A stretch of DNA of 64,000 bases from Methanosarcina barkeri str. Wiesmoor (GCF_000969985.1 NZ_CP009526.1:4154001-4218000); one strand, 5' to 3'; positions 28,197-37,450 are shown, counted from the first letter of the stretch. The notes: generated by a model not told the origin, from the sequence alone. A program made the numbers and translations.

Positions 28197-29465
28197 GGCA
28201 GTGTGCCTAATCTTCTGTGAATTTTACTCTATACCCTATTCTTCTTTTTTGATTACTGCTCCATTACTATATACCTGTTTCCTGTAATCCATTCATCATT
28301 TATATCAATAAGTATTGAGACTACCAGTCTCAATACTTATTCCTGGTTCGGAAATGCTCTCACAACTCTGCTTCTTCTTTTTATTTCCTTGTTAGTTCTC
28401 TCCATCATATTTGTTGTCCTTATTCTTCTCCAATGACTCTGTGTGGAAACTGCATGTAGTTCATCACATCATACTGAAAATGTTCAAGAGTATCAGCTGC
28501 ACTTTTATATCCCATATTATCCAGTTCCCTTATCAAATCCTGTAACTTCTGACGGTCTACCAATGCTTCTTTTATTTTCTCTGATACTTCTTTCTGTTTC
28601 TTTTTTGGAACCTTTTTTAGAACTTGTCTTCTCAGATGAACGTGACACATCTGCCAGCTTGATCCAATAAGGGATTCTCTCACTGCTTTTTGTATTCCTT
28701 TATGACCATCAGAAACAACTAACTTTAAGCCTCTTAACCAAGGTCTTCGAATAGATCTTACCAGAATAGAGAGTCTTCACTGTCTGCCAATCTTACTCCA
28801 AGAATCTCACGTAAACCATCATCTCTAATTCCAGCAACTACAAAAAGAGCTTTATTTTCATAATGGAGTCCATCTCTTACTTTAAGATAAGTCGCATCAA
28901 CAAAAAGGTAAGGAATTTCATGTTCTATTGGCTTTGAGAGAAATTCTTCAACTTTTTCATCAAGTTCTTTATCAAGTTCTTTAGTAATTCTAGAAACAGA
29001 AGAGGCTGAGATTCCCTCTACTCCTAAAGCAGTCATGACCTTTTCCACCCGTCGGGTGGAAACTCCTTGAAGGTAAGATTCCGCTACATCAGCTAATATG
29101 GACTTTTCAACCCTGGAATACTTTTCAAATACTTGAGTTTCAAAAGGAAATTCACGGAACTGAGGCTTTAACAATTCAAGTTCTCCATATTTGGTAAGGA
29201 GAATTCGAGATTTGTAGTCGTTTCTACTAGCTTTTCGTGAATCAGTACGCTCATAACGTTGTGCACAAGATTGGAGGAGGGCTTCCTCCTCCATGACAAG
29301 ATTCAAAAACCAGGTAATTAGATGACGAATTCCGTCTTCCTGATCGACAAGATACTCTTTGATGAATGAGAATAGATTAACCATTGACTCCGCCTCCTAT
29401 TTTTTGTGATGAAGAAAAAGGATACAGAGTCAATCATAATTTACAGAACTTTCGCTACACTGCCC
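28197..29465 (-). mobile_element. Decayed IS256-family insertion sequence
   Basis: Imperfect ends face each other: GGCAGTGTGCCTAATCTTCT (28197 rightward) and GGCAGTGTAGCGAAAGTTCT (from 29464 leftward), followed by TGT(G/A)AATT. They enclose one minus-strand transposase relic and fit the usual element size of about 1.27 kb. No clear target duplication is visible, so the flanks have changed. A 14-bp minisatellite starts 25 bp beyond the right end. Confidence 0.85.
28253..29384 (-). pseudogene. IS256-type (Mutator) transposase, broken
   Basis: The N-terminal 208 codons are intact: YESYLQGVSTRRVEKV-type segment, then YLFVDATYLKVRDG (first catalytic Asp) and REILGVRLADSEDSLFW, ending in TAA at 28758. 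A frameshift restores RGLKLVVSDGHKGIQKAV (second Asp) and MCHVHLRRQVLKKVPKK. A second frameshift near 28418 gives RIRTTNMMERTNKEIKRRSR with the catalytic Glu (ME). Then FPNQE is followed by an in-frame TAA and LRLVVSILIDINDEW up to the final stop at 28253. Two frameshifts and one nonsense codon make it inactive. Confidence 0.9.
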
Positions 29466-29489
29466 AGTGGGTACTGTCAAAGTCAGGTT

Positions 29490-29614
29490 AAGATGAAAAA
29501 ATTAAGATGAAAAAATTAAGATGAAAAAATTAAGATGAAAAAATTAAGATGAAAAAATTAAGATGAAAAAATTAAGATGAAAAAATTAAGATGAAAAAAT
29601 TAAGATGAAAAAAG
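29490..29614. repeat. 14-bp minisatellite, nine copies
   Basis: AAGATGAAAAAATT is repeated nine times almost without change between the IS256 relic and the 3' end of ribB. Its uniformity suggests recent expansion by slippage. Confidence 0.95.
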
Positions 29615-29631
29615 CGGAAGAAAAAAAGTTC

Positions 29632-30372
29632 TTATTCCGAGCCTGCCCACATCATATAGGCTTCGACTATTTCCTGCCCTTCTAGAAATACCAGCTCGTG
29701 TTCTTTACCATACTCTTTTGAGTCTTCTTTGGAGAGAGCCTTCCCATTATTGTCGTCAAGCATCTCGCAGACTACCATTGCAGGGGTAATGCCTGCCATA
29801 CGGGCAAGAGCAACTGAAAGTTCGGTCTGGCCTTTGCGCTCGTCCAGAAGTCCTTCAGCAGCCCTCAGCAGTGCAACATGCCCAGGAGTTCTGAATTCTT
29901 CTCCAAAATGGATTACATCTCCGGACAGCTTTTTTTCCGTAATTTCCCCTATTTTTCGGATAGTAAGGGCTCTTTCGTTGTCAGGGATGCCGGTTCTGGT
30001 CTCCCTATGATTGACCCAGAGAGAAAAGGAAGAATGAGCATCATATTTAAGATCGCCTTCTTTCTCTGCGATTTCTCCAAGCACATCACTGGTTTTACTG
30101 GCTTCACGAACGAGTTCAGCCATAAAAGGCAGCCTGAGTTGTTTTGATGCTACAGGGTCCACTGCCACACAGATAAGGCCGCCTGCATCTTTTCGCATCC
30201 ATTTCACGTCTTTGAAAGTGACCGCTTTTGCAGGAATTACAAGATCAGTTTCTCCTTCCCTTGTGTCCGAGTCGTAAATCTGGATCATTTTTCCGGCCCT
30301 CAGGGCTTCCAGTGCCTGGTTGATATTCTCATTTCTGTACGTAAGACATTCGTAAACCGTACTTCCGCTCAT
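29632..30372 (-). CDS. ribB: 3,4-Dihydroxy-2-butanone 4-phosphate synthase
   Basis: 246 residues. It turns ribulose 5-phosphate into the four-carbon unit for lumazine in riboflavin synthesis, with a divalent metal. Visible signature: IYDSDTREGETDLVIPA near residue 32 (acidic active-site loop), MRKDAGGLICVAV, FSLWVNHRETRTGIPDNERALTI and the metal-binding HFGEEFRTPGHVALLRA with His. The length is that of single-domain archaeal RibB without a GTP cyclohydrolase II part. Its ATG overlaps the stop of ribK by 4 nt (ATGA), so the two are translationally coupled. Confidence 0.95.
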   Translation of the reverse strand: MSGSTVYECLTYRNENINQALEALRAGKMIQIYDSDTREGETDLVIPAKAVTFKDVKWMRKDAGGLICVAVDPVASKQLRLPFMAELVREASKTSDVLGEIAEKEGDLKYDAHSSFSLWVNHRETRTGIPDNERALTIRKIGEITEKKLSGDVIHFGEEFRTPGHVALLRAAEGLLDERKGQTELSVALARMAGITPAMVVCEMLDDNNGKALSKEDSKEYGKEHELVFLEGQEIVEAYMMWAGSE

Positions 30373-31055
30373 TTCTGATTCTCCGTACCCTGTTTTTTTA
30401 ACTGTACCACAACTCTGTCCCCATCCTTCAATTTCAGGGCGTCTCTTAACTTTATAGGCGCGATAATCTCAATCAAATCCGATGGGTAGTGTGTTCTTTC
30501 AGGAACGACTACAGCAGCTTCTATACTGCCAACGACAACTGGATAGCATTTTCCGCCTCCGAATGTACGTTCTCCGTCATTGAAACCTTCGACCCTGATA
30601 GCCGGTGTTTCAAGTAATAGGTTTCGAAGAGACGAACTGCTTTCTGAAAGCTGTACGTTCAGAGTCCCAGGAAAAGGTACAAAATGCAACTTTTCTTCAA
30701 ATTGCTTCCGGTATCCGGGTATATTTACATAATACTGGCCTTCACCTAGGCCCTTGAGTACCTTTCCTTCAAGTTCGAGAATATCGAGGTCTGGGGAAAA
30801 AATTCTGCTGTAATCGACGTATTCGTTCTTAAGAACTTCAATTCCTTTGTCTGTCATTTTTATCAACTGGCCACCGGGAACGATCTTCCTTTCGATCAGC
30901 CTCTCATCTTCCAGCTGCTTTAGCTTTCTTGCCGTGGTTTTGGAGCTTGCCCCAGTATGCTTTTGAAACTCGCTCGATGAGACCTTGATGATTTTATTTA
31001 TTGCTCCTATAAGTGCGAGTTTTTTAAGGTATTTAATGTCAGGCACTGTCGGCAC
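30369..31055 (-). CDS. ribK: CTP-dependent riboflavin kinase with N-terminal HTH domain
   Basis: 228 residues. Residues 10-90 form a winged helix (ISASEFQ-like VSSEFQKHTGASSKTTARKL, then RLIERKIVPGGQLIKMTDKG). Residues 95-225 are the archaeal riboflavin kinase: LEGKVLKGLGEGQYYV, FVPFPGTLNVQL, GGGKCYPVVV and the C-terminal LRDALKLKDGDRVVV. It uses CTP to make FMN. The fused HTH suggests it also senses flavin and represses its own operon (inference; RbkR-type regulators have this layout). The genes run ribK-ribB. Upstream, inverted GAGATG/CATCTC words at 31070-31095 could be the operator. Confidence 0.93.
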   Translation of the reverse strand: MPTVPDIKYLKKLALIGAINKIIKVSSSEFQKHTGASSKTTARKLKQLEDERLIERKIVPGGQLIKMTDKGIEVLKNEYVDYSRIFSPDLDILELEGKVLKGLGEGQYYVNIPGYRKQFEEKLHFVPFPGTLNVQLSESSSSLRNLLLETPAIRVEGFNDGERTFGGGKCYPVVVGSIEAAVVVPERTHYPSDLIEIIAPIKLRDALKLKDGDRVVVQLKKQGTENQK

Positions 31056-31315
31056 CTATCTTAATTTTGAGATGCATCTCAATTCTGAGATGTTATATTA
31101 TGAATTCCGTTATAATAAAACTTTTGATAGCAAATTCCACTTGATAACTCTCCAGGAAACTTTTTAGTATCTTCTGAAGTCGCCAAAGTTTGACATCAAT
31201 TTCAATGGCAACTGACAACAATAACTCAAAAACTCGGAAAATAACAAACTAGATTTATCATCTTATTGATGCATAGTTTTCTGCTTTTTGCCTGGTATAG
31301 CTGAAGGTTTTGAAC

Positions 31316-31531
31316 TCATTTTTTTAACTTCATGCCTCTATTAGTCATTTCAGTTTCTACATCTTCAAGCAAGGTTTTTAGATCGACCATGACTTCGGTT
31401 AAATGAGAATCAGAAGTATTTACGAGTCCTTCATCAACTGCATGCCTTATTCGTTGTAACATTTTTATTCTTTGATAGTTGAGAGTATTGGGATCTAGAG
31501 ATATAGAATGTTCAAATTTATGATCTACCAT
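31316..31531 (-). CDS. Small helical protein, 71 residues
   Basis: Not recognised. The sequence is soluble and helical (YQRIKMLQRIRHAVDEGLVN, then LTEVMVDLKTLLEDVETEMT) and ends in KLKK. A GAGGAG ribosome site lies 9 nt before the ATG, which supports a real gene. No cysteines, signal or membrane helix. It may be a small DNA- or protein-binding factor; no family name is offered. Confidence 0.6.
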   Translation of the reverse strand: MVDHKFEHSISLDPNTLNYQRIKMLQRIRHAVDEGLVNTSDSHLTEVMVDLKTLLEDVETEMTNRGMKLKK

Positions 31532-31713
31532 TCTTTTTAACTCCTCACATACTTTTCAGTAATTACAGGAACGTGATATACATAAATATATCAAAAGAAT
31601 CAAAGAACGAATTTAGAGAGGTAGTCTTTTTTGTACTCTCTTAAAGTCATTTTTGTTTGAGAATTGGAAGTTCCTCATATCACATAATCTTAACCATATT
31701 AGGTTTAAGCAGT

Positions 31714-31914
31714 TCAAATTTGCGCCATTCTTTTCAGATTTCCGTTTTCATATTTTCGAATTCTCTGCAGGAACAACTTTTTAAAAGAATGCCCATTTGA
31801 GTGAAGATTGACTGTCTTGATGATTTCATAGATATTAGAAAGCTTATACTTAATAATTTTCAGCCGATATACTTGAGACAAAACCATGGGTTTCTTTGTC
31901 CGTTTTTCTTCCAT
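31714..31914 (-). CDS. Possible small basic protein
   Basis: 66 codons starting MEEKRTKKPMVLSQVYRLKI; very basic (many Lys/Arg), mostly helical. A GAGG word lies 8 nt before this ATG; the frame is open to a TTG at 31941. No family match. May be a real small protein or a chance frame. Confidence 0.3.
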   Translation of the reverse strand: MEEKRTKKPMVLSQVYRLKIIKYKLSNIYEIIKTVNLHSNGHSFKKLFLQRIRKYENGNLKRMAQI

Positions 31915-32170
31915 CCTCATTACCTCTATATCGCCTGACAATACGTGGGTAGATGCAAAGTCTTCGGTAGATGTAAAGTCTTCGAGATAATATATTTTTA
32001 TTTAGTGGTGTGTATATAAAATGTTTATTTCCCGAAGACTATACAGAACCTTATAGTAATCTCAAATCAGGATTTCCTATGAAAAACTTTGTCATCAATA
32101 TAAAGTTTTTCATGTTTTATGCATGAGCCTTTGGTTCATGAGAGTTTCTACAGAGTAATTTGAGTTTCGC

Positions 32171-32575
32171 TCAGAGCAATTTTTTTCCTGCATCCGGGCC
32201 GGGAGCACACTGGAAGACCCCAGTAATCTTGACTTCTATCAGAGTTTTTGCAGGAAGTCCTGGTTTTGCTGTCTGCACAATTGACCTCATTTTTTCAAAC
32301 TTTTCCCCAGTATCAATAACATCCGCTTTACCTTTTATTTGGAAGCAGCCACCTGTATCAGGGCCCCAAACGTAAACTGCAACATTGGGATTTTCTTTTA
32401 GGTTTGCCAGGGACTTAAGCATGAAATTATCTGCAATCCAGATTGTTTCGTCATCCACAAGCTGGCAGAATCCTATAGGTACAACATTCGGAACTCCATC
32501 CTTTGAGGCCGTAGCTACAGGAAAGATCTTCACCTTTGAAAAGGCAGTTTTCATGTTTTCATCTAATTTTACCAT
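32171..32575 (-). CDS. Pyridoxamine 5'-phosphate oxidase-like flavoprotein
   Basis: 134 residues of FMN-binding split barrel. PVATASKDGVPNVVPIGFCQ, IWIADNFMLKSLANLKENP and VAVYVWGPDTGGCFQIKGKA are typical of the small archaeal type. The Cys-Ala-Pro-Gly-Pro end (GVFQCAPGPDAGKKLL) is common in this subfamily. The ATG at 32575 fits the conserved start; the frame extends 51 nt upstream. It probably binds FMN or F420 as a dimer. A single gene with no operon partners. Confidence 0.8.
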   Translation of the reverse strand: MVKLDENMKTAFSKVKIFPVATASKDGVPNVVPIGFCQLVDDETIWIADNFMLKSLANLKENPNVAVYVWGPDTGGCFQIKGKADVIDTGEKFEKMRSIVQTAKPGLPAKTLIEVKITGVFQCAPGPDAGKKLL

Positions 32576-32743
32576 AATATCACAACCAAGAGGATTGTAG
32601 TATATATTAATATATTTAAGCGTCACAATTCTGTATCGAACTTTTTTTTGTCTATTTTAGTAACCTTTCAATATATAAAATTTAAAAAATTTCTAAAGCT
32701 TTGAGCTAATATACAATATCTTTCTCAGGGAGGTTAATACTGA

Positions 32744-32989
32744 TGGTTTATCTCAACCGGTCTGACATCTGGTGATGTTGTAGATGAATATATACGAATG
32801 GGAACACTTCAAGATCAATTCACTGCAACTTATTCTTCAAGTCCTGGAGATAGTGGTGCTCCAGTATTTATAGAAGGAAGCACGGTAAAACTTGTAGGAG
32901 TACATAAGGGAAGGTGGGGCAATTATGCAGCTTTCTCACCAATGAGTGGAATAAGACAAGATTTAGGGATAACCCCATTGATCGCCTGA
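32744..32989 (+). pseudogene. C-terminal fragment of a chymotrypsin-like serine protease
   Basis: The frame reads ISTGLTSGDVVDEYI, FTATYSSSPGDSGAPVFIEG and KLVGVHKGRWGNYAAFSPMS. The GDSGAP motif holds the catalytic Ser, and the TSG strand belongs to the same domain. The part with catalytic His and Asp is absent, and a stop codon (32741-32743) lies immediately upstream. A GGGAGG-ATG just before it is in another frame and gives only ten codons. A relic; alternatively a very short secreted fragment, which I consider unlikely. Confidence 0.7.
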
Positions 32990-33033
32990 ACATAGTAACT
33001 CATCCAATTGAATAGATAAGCTGATCTTTTAAG

Positions 33034-33229
33034 GTAACTGTTCAGCCTACACAAACGTGTCTATTGATATTGATTCTAGTGAAAGCAAGGAATCCAAGAA
33101 ATAAAATATGGAAAAGGAAGAAACGTAATCAATTGCGAACAAATTAAGAAAATCAATTTACAGAAATTTGTCAATTGAATTATAATAAAGATGGCTATTG
33201 ATTCCGTTTTACATAGGCTGAATAGTTAC
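33034..33229 (-). mobile_element. 196-bp MITE, copy B (inverted)
   Basis: Exactly the same length as copy A and similar over its full length in the opposite orientation. Ends are GTAACTGTTCAGCCTA and, inward from the right, GTAACTATTCAGCCTATG. An 8-bp flanking repeat with one mismatch (CTTTTAAG at 33026-33033, TTTTTAAG at 33230-33237) marks the insertion. It follows the protease relic by 44 bp. Confidence 0.88.
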
Positions 33230-33678
33230 TTTTTAAGTTATTATTACCTTACTCCATCAAACGTAGGAAATAACTTATTTCACATACCATGATATTGATT
33301 TTAGTTTCCAACAGGAAATTCAAAATAAATTTCAGATATTTTCTATCAATCGTTGCCGAAATCTAACAGAACGAGTTAAGATTTGGACCCATTGATATGA
33401 AGAATAAATCATTTAGTTGATTTCCATGTGAAAAGTGGAGTTAAGGTTTTAATTTAATTGTATTGAATAAACTGAGTAGCGGATGCAATTATTTACATGC
33501 TAACATAAGATGAAGTCTCTTCAAAAGCAAAAATAAGTCAAAAACTTATGGATAGGCTTTATTATTGCTTGTCTCATTATATAATAATTAGTTGCCGTGG
33601 AGTTTGGATAAAATATAATTTGGGGTTGGTATAATACTCAAGAAAAGCAAAACTGACAAAATCTTAACGCTTAAATTA
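33230..33678. other. Intergenic, nothing recognised
   Basis: 450 bp AT-rich DNA upstream of the surface protein gene. It should contain its promoter; no gene or repeat is seen. Confidence 0.4.
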
Positions 33679-34725
33679 TTGATACTTATGTTATTTCTTT
33701 GTGTATCATTATCCTGTTCTGCAAGCGCAGGTGATAGTAAATTGAATGATTCTAAATATAATGGACTCTCTGATCCCTCTATACAAGAATTTGCAAACGA
33801 CTCCTCGTTCATAGCATACAGAGGAATCTTACCTGAAACAGTTGACCAAGCGTGGGAAAATTCAATTGCTAATTGCTGGCTAAATCTCACCCTTATGGGG
33901 CCATTTTATTCAGAGCTTGACAACTCTATAAATAGCGTTGCCACCAACAATAAAATAATAATAATTGAATTAAGTCCTTCATATAAAGAAGAAATGAATG
34001 ATTCCAGAATTAACAAGATCTATCAAAATATTACTAATTATTGCGAACAGCAAGAAGGTATAAGTGACATACCTGTGGTCTTTATGTGGGCACAAGTCAA
34101 AGAAGATTTTTCGTTATCAGATTATGGTCCTGAATCTTTTGAAGAAGCTAAAAAATTGTTTCCAGGATTTATAACTGCTCGAGGAACGATGCCTGAAATT
34201 CACCAGGAAGAAGAAAAAAGTGAATGGGTAGATTTACTTACTGAGTATAGTCGTTCTAGTTCTAGACCTGCAGGAATTAATCCATATTTGACTACATTCG
34301 GCGGTCCAGTTAATAGTTTTGGAGCCCACATACATGGATATTTAATAGTAGGTTTCGAGGAATCCACTGCAGGGAAAGTGAATGAATCAGTAATTGATGA
34401 AATATATCAAGTAATAGATGAGCACTTTAAAAAGAAAGGCATCAGTGATGTACCTGTAGTTTTTACTTTCATACGCATAACGGATGATTTAGCACCAGCC
34501 AATGAATCATACATAGATGACGAAACTGTTGCTATCAAAGACAAAGACGGAAATTATATAGATGTAAGCAAAAATGAGATCGATATCAACAAAGATGGAA
34601 ATCTTACAATTAAAGATAATAAAACAAAACAAAAAACTAATGGGACAACCAATCAAACGTCTGGATTTACTTCAATAATGGTTATTTTAGGGATTTTACT
34701 GTTGTCGGTCATCAACCGTTTATAA
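33679..34725 (+). CDS. Surface protein with signal peptide and C-terminal anchor
   Basis: 348 residues. The N-terminal hydrophobic stretch ends in SLSCSASAG, a likely signal cut. Two halves repeat a motif: FIAYRGILPETVDQAWEN and GISDIPVVFMWAQV in the first, ITARGTMPEI and GISDVPVVFTFIRI in the second, so it is an internal duplication of about 130 residues. The tail has Asn/Thr-rich sequence, then SGF followed by a membrane helix and a final Arg. This resembles PGF-CTERM archaeosortase signals. The TTG start is unsure: the frame is open upstream and codes a basic n-region (LKKSKTDK), so the true start may be earlier at a non-standard codon. Confidence 0.65.
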   Translation: MILMLFLCVSLSCSASAGDSKLNDSKYNGLSDPSIQEFANDSSFIAYRGILPETVDQAWENSIANCWLNLTLMGPFYSELDNSINSVATNNKIIIIELSPSYKEEMNDSRINKIYQNITNYCEQQEGISDIPVVFMWAQVKEDFSLSDYGPESFEEAKKLFPGFITARGTMPEIHQEEEKSEWVDLLTEYSRSSSRPAGINPYLTTFGGPVNSFGAHIHGYLIVGFEESTAGKVNESVIDEIYQVIDEHFKKKGISDVPVVFTFIRITDDLAPANESYIDDETVAIKDKDGNYIDVSKNEIDINKDGNLTIKDNKTKQKTNGTTNQTSGFTSIMVILGILLLSVINRL

Positions 34726-35104
34726 TGATATAGGTGTACCTACGTGGTGAGAATTCGCAGAGTGAATTTCGAAAACTGGTTAGAATGCATCACTCACCAC
34801 GTGTATACTCTAAGACTTCAAAGAATCATAAGAAAAATTTATTTGCTCTTTTCAAGTTTTTCAATGATGACATATGACATGAGTTTACTATTTTCCTCAA
34901 ATCTTGAAGATGAAAAGAAAAAATTCAGTGAAGAATTGAGTATATACAGAGAAAAGCAGGACAAATTAATTGAGGAATTTAATGAATCATAAAAAAGAAT
35001 ATAACGATTTAATTTTTCCTTAATATCTTCACATTTTAATCACTCACCCCAGAACCCTTCGTCTGTGTGCACTTCCTCAATATGTGTTTTCAAGACCTTT
35101 AAGT

Positions 35105-35142
35105 AGGAGACCCGTGACTTCAGTCGTGGGAGTAGTCACTTT
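35105..35142 (+). mobile_element. Orphan IS200/IS605-type right-end hairpin
   Basis: CCCGTGAC-TTCA-GTCGTGGG at 35111-35130 forms an 8-bp stem (two G-T pairs) with a four-base loop, followed by AGTAGTCAC. Archaeal IS605/IS1341-type elements end in this sort of 'gac-ttca-gtc' hairpin, which is also the 3' end of the TnpB guide RNA. No tnpA or tnpB is next to it, so it is a stranded end or solo PATE-like unit. Confidence 0.5.
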
Positions 35143-35439
35143 TATTAAACAAACTCTTTCTAATGGAAAAAGTAAACAAAAATAATCAATGTATCAGTTG
35201 TGAAATGGTATTTAAAGGCAATATATTAATTTCTGTTTTTATATTGATGGAAATTTGGATAGATTACTGTTTCTAAAATAAGGAAAAAATTTAATAAATT
35301 GGGATAAAGATTATCGTTCTTTTTATCGCCCTCTTTAAATTCAATTAAATTTGAAAAATATTATAAAGCCTATCTCTAGGGAAAATGTAGCCGGAGAAGT
35401 TAAGTATTTAGTATCTTGAATCCATCTATTGATCATACC

Positions 35440-36075
35440 ATGACAAGAGAAATTGAAGTTGAGTGCCCTTCATGCTCCCCTGAAGAAGAGGTAGGGCACG
35501 AGGTTCTTAAAGAGGGGCAGAGTCCGCTTGTTCGCTGTCTGGAGTGCGGGCAGGTGCATGCAGTGAAACTTAAACCCCCTAAATCCGTCAGTTTGAAAGT
35601 GATAGTCAGTAAGATGGACATTTCGGACACTTACAAAACTGAACTGGATTCCGAGACAGTCCTTCAGGTAGACGATGAGCTGGTTGTAGACGATGAGGAA
35701 ACAGGAGTAGTGGTGCCTATCCTGATTACTGCTCTTGATGCAGGAGGAAAACGAGTCCTGATTGCCCGGGCAGAAGATACTGAGACAATCTGGGGCAGAG
35801 CCATTGATGAAGTGACCATAAAATTTTCCGCACAGGCAGGGACTGAAAAAACCGAAGTTCTTGAAAAACGTGTGCCTGGCGATTATGAATTTGTCGTAGG
35901 AGCCGAAGAAAGAGTGGGGAATAAACGCCTTTTCATTAACAAAATCAAGGTGAGAGATGGGGCATTCCGATCTAGAAAAGGCGATGTTGTGCTTGCAAAA
36001 TACGTAAAAAGGATTTTTGCGAGAAAGAAATGGGAAGGTTCGGGTCAGCGTGAATTCCGAAGAGGGCCGTGGTAA
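35440..36075 (+). CDS. HVO_0476-family zinc finger protein
   Basis: 211 residues. [16 protein letters not shown] and [13 protein letters not shown] make a two-CxxC zinc ribbon at the N-terminus. Then a beta-rich domain follows ([51 protein letters not shown]), with [19 protein letters not shown] near the end. The family is widespread in Euryarchaeota, often near RNA or protein-repair genes; function unknown. The ATG at 35440 fits the family start better than TTG at 35416. Its 3' end overlaps pcm by 26 bp, so the two are co-transcribed. Confidence 0.85.
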   Translation: MTREIEVECPSCSPEEEVGHEVLKEGQSPLVRCLECGQVHAVKLKPPKSVSLKVIVSKMDISDTYKTELDSETVLQVDDELVVDDEETGVVVPILITALDAGGKRVLIARAEDTETIWGRAIDEVTIKFSAQAGTEKTEVLEKRVPGDYEFVVGAEERVGNKRLFINKIKVRDGAFRSRKGDVVLAKYVKRIFARKKWEGSGQREFRRGPW

Positions 36076-36763
36076 AGAAAAAGATAACAGGGAAAAAGAG
36101 GAAGAAAAACTCGAAGCAATGCGCAGGTACCTCGTAGACAATCTTGAGGCTTACCTGCTACTGAAAGATAACGTTCGCGAGGCTATGCTCCGTGTCCCAA
36201 GGCATAAGTTTGTTCCGGAATATGAGCAAAAAGCAGCTTATATGGACAGACCCCTTGACATCGGCCACGGGCAAACAATCTCTGCCCCGCATATGGTTGC
36301 GATGATGTGTGAACTCCTTGAACTTTCGGAAGGGCATAAAGTCCTGGAGATTGGAACAGGTTCAGGGTATAATGCTGCAGTGATGGGGGAACTCGTAGGA
36401 AAAAGCGGGCACGTGTACACGGTTGAACGTATAGAAGTCCTTGCGAATTTTGCAAGGGAGAACCTGAAAAAAGCAGGATATAACAATGTTACAGTGCTAC
36501 TTGAAGACGGTTCAATGGGTTATTCTTAGTATGCCCCTTATGACAGGATAGCTGTGACGTGTGCAGCTCCTTATATCCCTGAACCTTTGCTGGAACAGTT
36601 GAAGCCTGGAGGCATAATGCTCATTCCTGTGGGAGATTATTTTCAAGAACTTTACAAAATTAAAAAAGACAGCAAGGGACGCATACATAAAAAGAAAAAA
36701 GGTGAGGTCATTTTTGTACCTCTTATTGGTAAACATGGCTTCCGAAAAAGCCTGGAGTGCTAA
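36050..36763 (+). CDS. pcm: Protein-L-isoaspartate O-methyltransferase with in-frame amber codon
   Basis: A SAM-dependent enzyme that repairs isoaspartyl residues in damaged proteins. Family motifs are all present: [57 protein letters not shown] (SAM loop), [18 protein letters not shown], then after a TAG at 36527-36529, [20 protein letters not shown] and [13 protein letters not shown]. The frame is unbroken on both sides of the TAG, which replaces the usual Glu between GY- and YAPYDRI. In this host TAG can be read as pyrrolysine, so this may be a 237-residue Pyl protein (Pyl160). Otherwise it is a nonsense mutant. Start GTG at 36050 is a guess; a Met at 36119 also fits. Confidence 0.85.
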
Positions 36764-36930
36764 AAGTTCTGGTAAGAATAAGGTCTAACCTGAACTCCCG
36801 TTGCTGCTTCGATGCTAAAACTTGGTTGAAAGTTCTGATAAAAGAAGTCGAATCCGATCTTTAAGTAATATTTTAATATATTTAAAAAAATTAAATTAGG
36901 TATTAATAAGTTTAAAATCATTTATTAAAT

Positions 36931-37395
36931 ATGGACATCGACATTTATGAGGGCTTTGAGGAAATTCGAGTCAAGGATGTCTACATAGTTGATGTTTTTA
37001 CAGACCCGACTCCTGTAGTGCTTCTTGAAGATCTTCAGGGAAATATGCTACCTATATACATAGGGCATCTCGAAGCTCTCTCAATAGGAAATGTGATTAA
37101 AAATATTTCTCCTCCCAGGCCTCTGGCTCATGACCTTATGCTCACTATTTTTAACAGGCTCGACGTAAAAATCGAGGGAGTCTTAATTGATGAAAAGGTG
37201 GATAAAATCTATTATGCCCGGCTCCTGATAAAAAAGGACAACACGGTCATGCAGTTTGACGCAAGACCAAGCGATTGCATCGCCCTTGCCCTGCGTGTTG
37301 GAGCCCCGATAAGAGTCAGAAAAAATGTGCTTGAAGGTTCTGAGATCGAAGTGTCAAGGCTTGAAGGTGCCCGGGTGATAAATATTTTCGGTTAG
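36931..37395 (+). CDS. Bifunctional nuclease (BFN, DUF151) family protein
   Basis: 154 residues. RVKDVYIVDVFTDPTPVVLLED, LPIYIGHLEALSI, PLAHDLMLTIFNRLDVKIEG and MQFDARPSDCIALALRVGAPI are the full set of BFN-domain strands. Family members have been reported to cut DNA and RNA or to act in stress responses. It starts directly with conserved sequence at an ATG and is cytosolic. It lies 168 bp after pcm and may share its transcript. Confidence 0.88.
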   Translation: MDIDIYEGFEEIRVKDVYIVDVFTDPTPVVLLEDLQGNMLPIYIGHLEALSIGNVIKNISPPRPLAHDLMLTIFNRLDVKIEGVLIDEKVDKIYYARLLIKKDNTVMQFDARPSDCIALALRVGAPIRVRKNVLEGSEIEVSRLEGARVINIFG

Positions 37396-37450
37396 GTTCT
37401 ATTGGAACGCTCGGATTTCTTGTGCAGATTTCTTTCCTGAGCTGGCGACT

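Noticed and set aside
28420-28683. Separate 87-codon gene
   Set aside because: It is the C-terminal part of the IS256 transposase, displaced by a frameshift.
34744-34992. 82-codon frame after the surface protein
   Set aside because: It has a GTG start, a weak AGGTG site and a charged helical end, but no family or clear coding pattern; left unannotated.
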